5,705 nt of DNA from Thermoplasmata archaeon. GTDB lineage: Archaea > Thermoplasmatota > Thermoplasmata > UBA184. Each line of letters begins with the position of its first letter. Position 1 is the stretch's first letter. A model generated the notes under the pieces. That model was not told the DNA's origin. It ran no database searches and worked only from the letters and a program-made list of their open reading frames with translations. The stretch spans positions 1-5,705 of the forward strand of contig DAHVAA010000112.1 of the NCBI GenBank assembly GCA_027314845.1. Reading direction: 5' to 3'. Shown here piece by piece: positions 5,664 through 5,705 of the stretch. The translations under genes and the position numbers were made by a program.

Positions 5664-5705
5664 TCGGGTGCGCCGGCGTTTCGGGCGCTGGGCGCGGGTC
5701 GAACG
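5664..5705. other. Right-edge sequence, nothing identified
   Basis: GC-rich sequence upstream of the tryptophanase promoter. No start codon with a supporting signal, no RNA fold and no repeat could be supported before the window ends. Confidence 0.4.

Noticed and set aside
5690..5705. GGGTCGAACG at the right edge, resembling a tRNA T-arm
   Set aside because: It does not match the TTCRANY T-loop and the sequence before it gives no acceptor or anticodon stem.
1..5705. CRISPR array, insertion sequence or phage elements
   Set aside because: No regularly spaced direct repeats, no transposase or integrase frame, and no terminal inverted repeats were seen; gene content is ordinary core metabolism.

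Overview
The window looks like GC-rich archaeal chromosome. The evidence is promoter architecture plus protein type. Three genes have an A/T-rich TATA element at the distance expected for archaeal TBP/TFB promoters. For two of them (sufD and the tryptophanase gene) the predicted transcription start falls on the start codon, so the mRNAs would be leaderless. A GC-rich Thermoplasmatota-type euryarchaeon would fit. This is inference; no rRNA or other lineage marker is present.

Layout, left to right. (1) The 3' two thirds of a type II cysteine desulfurase gene (sufS, + strand, cut by the left edge). (2) A 161-nt gap holding the sufB promoter. (3) sufB (+), the Fe-S scaffold subunit. (4) A short convergent gap with a hairpin. 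(5) On the - strand, read from the right: a tryptophanase/tyrosine phenol-lyase-family gene, sufD with its own promoter, and a small unrecognised gene of 107 codons that follows sufD by 20 nt and probably shares its transcript. sufS and sufB therefore converge on sufD and the small gene. No gene-free stretch exceeds about 160 nt.

How the genes work together. SufS mobilises sulfur from cysteine. SufB and SufD, with the ATPase SufC (not in this window), form the scaffold on which Fe-S clusters are built. The residues known to matter at the SufB-SufD interface are present in SufB (Cys379, Glu408) and partly in SufD (His370 kept, the neighbouring Cys replaced by Ala). The PLP lyase carries the tryptophanase-type substrate residues (Asp127, Ile382, His446) and should make indole, pyruvate and ammonia from tryptophan. 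Enzymes of this family can also release sulfide from cysteine, which may or may not explain its position beside suf genes.

The most interesting signal is regulatory. The separately transcribed sufB and sufD promoters carry nearly the same 11-bp imperfect palindrome (ACACCGGGGTG and ACACTTGGGTG), placed immediately after the TATA box in identical phase. The tryptophanase promoter lacks it and has a different inverted repeat (GCGGTC-N9-GACCGC) around its TATA element. This suggests one repressor-like factor coordinating the two halves of a split suf locus.
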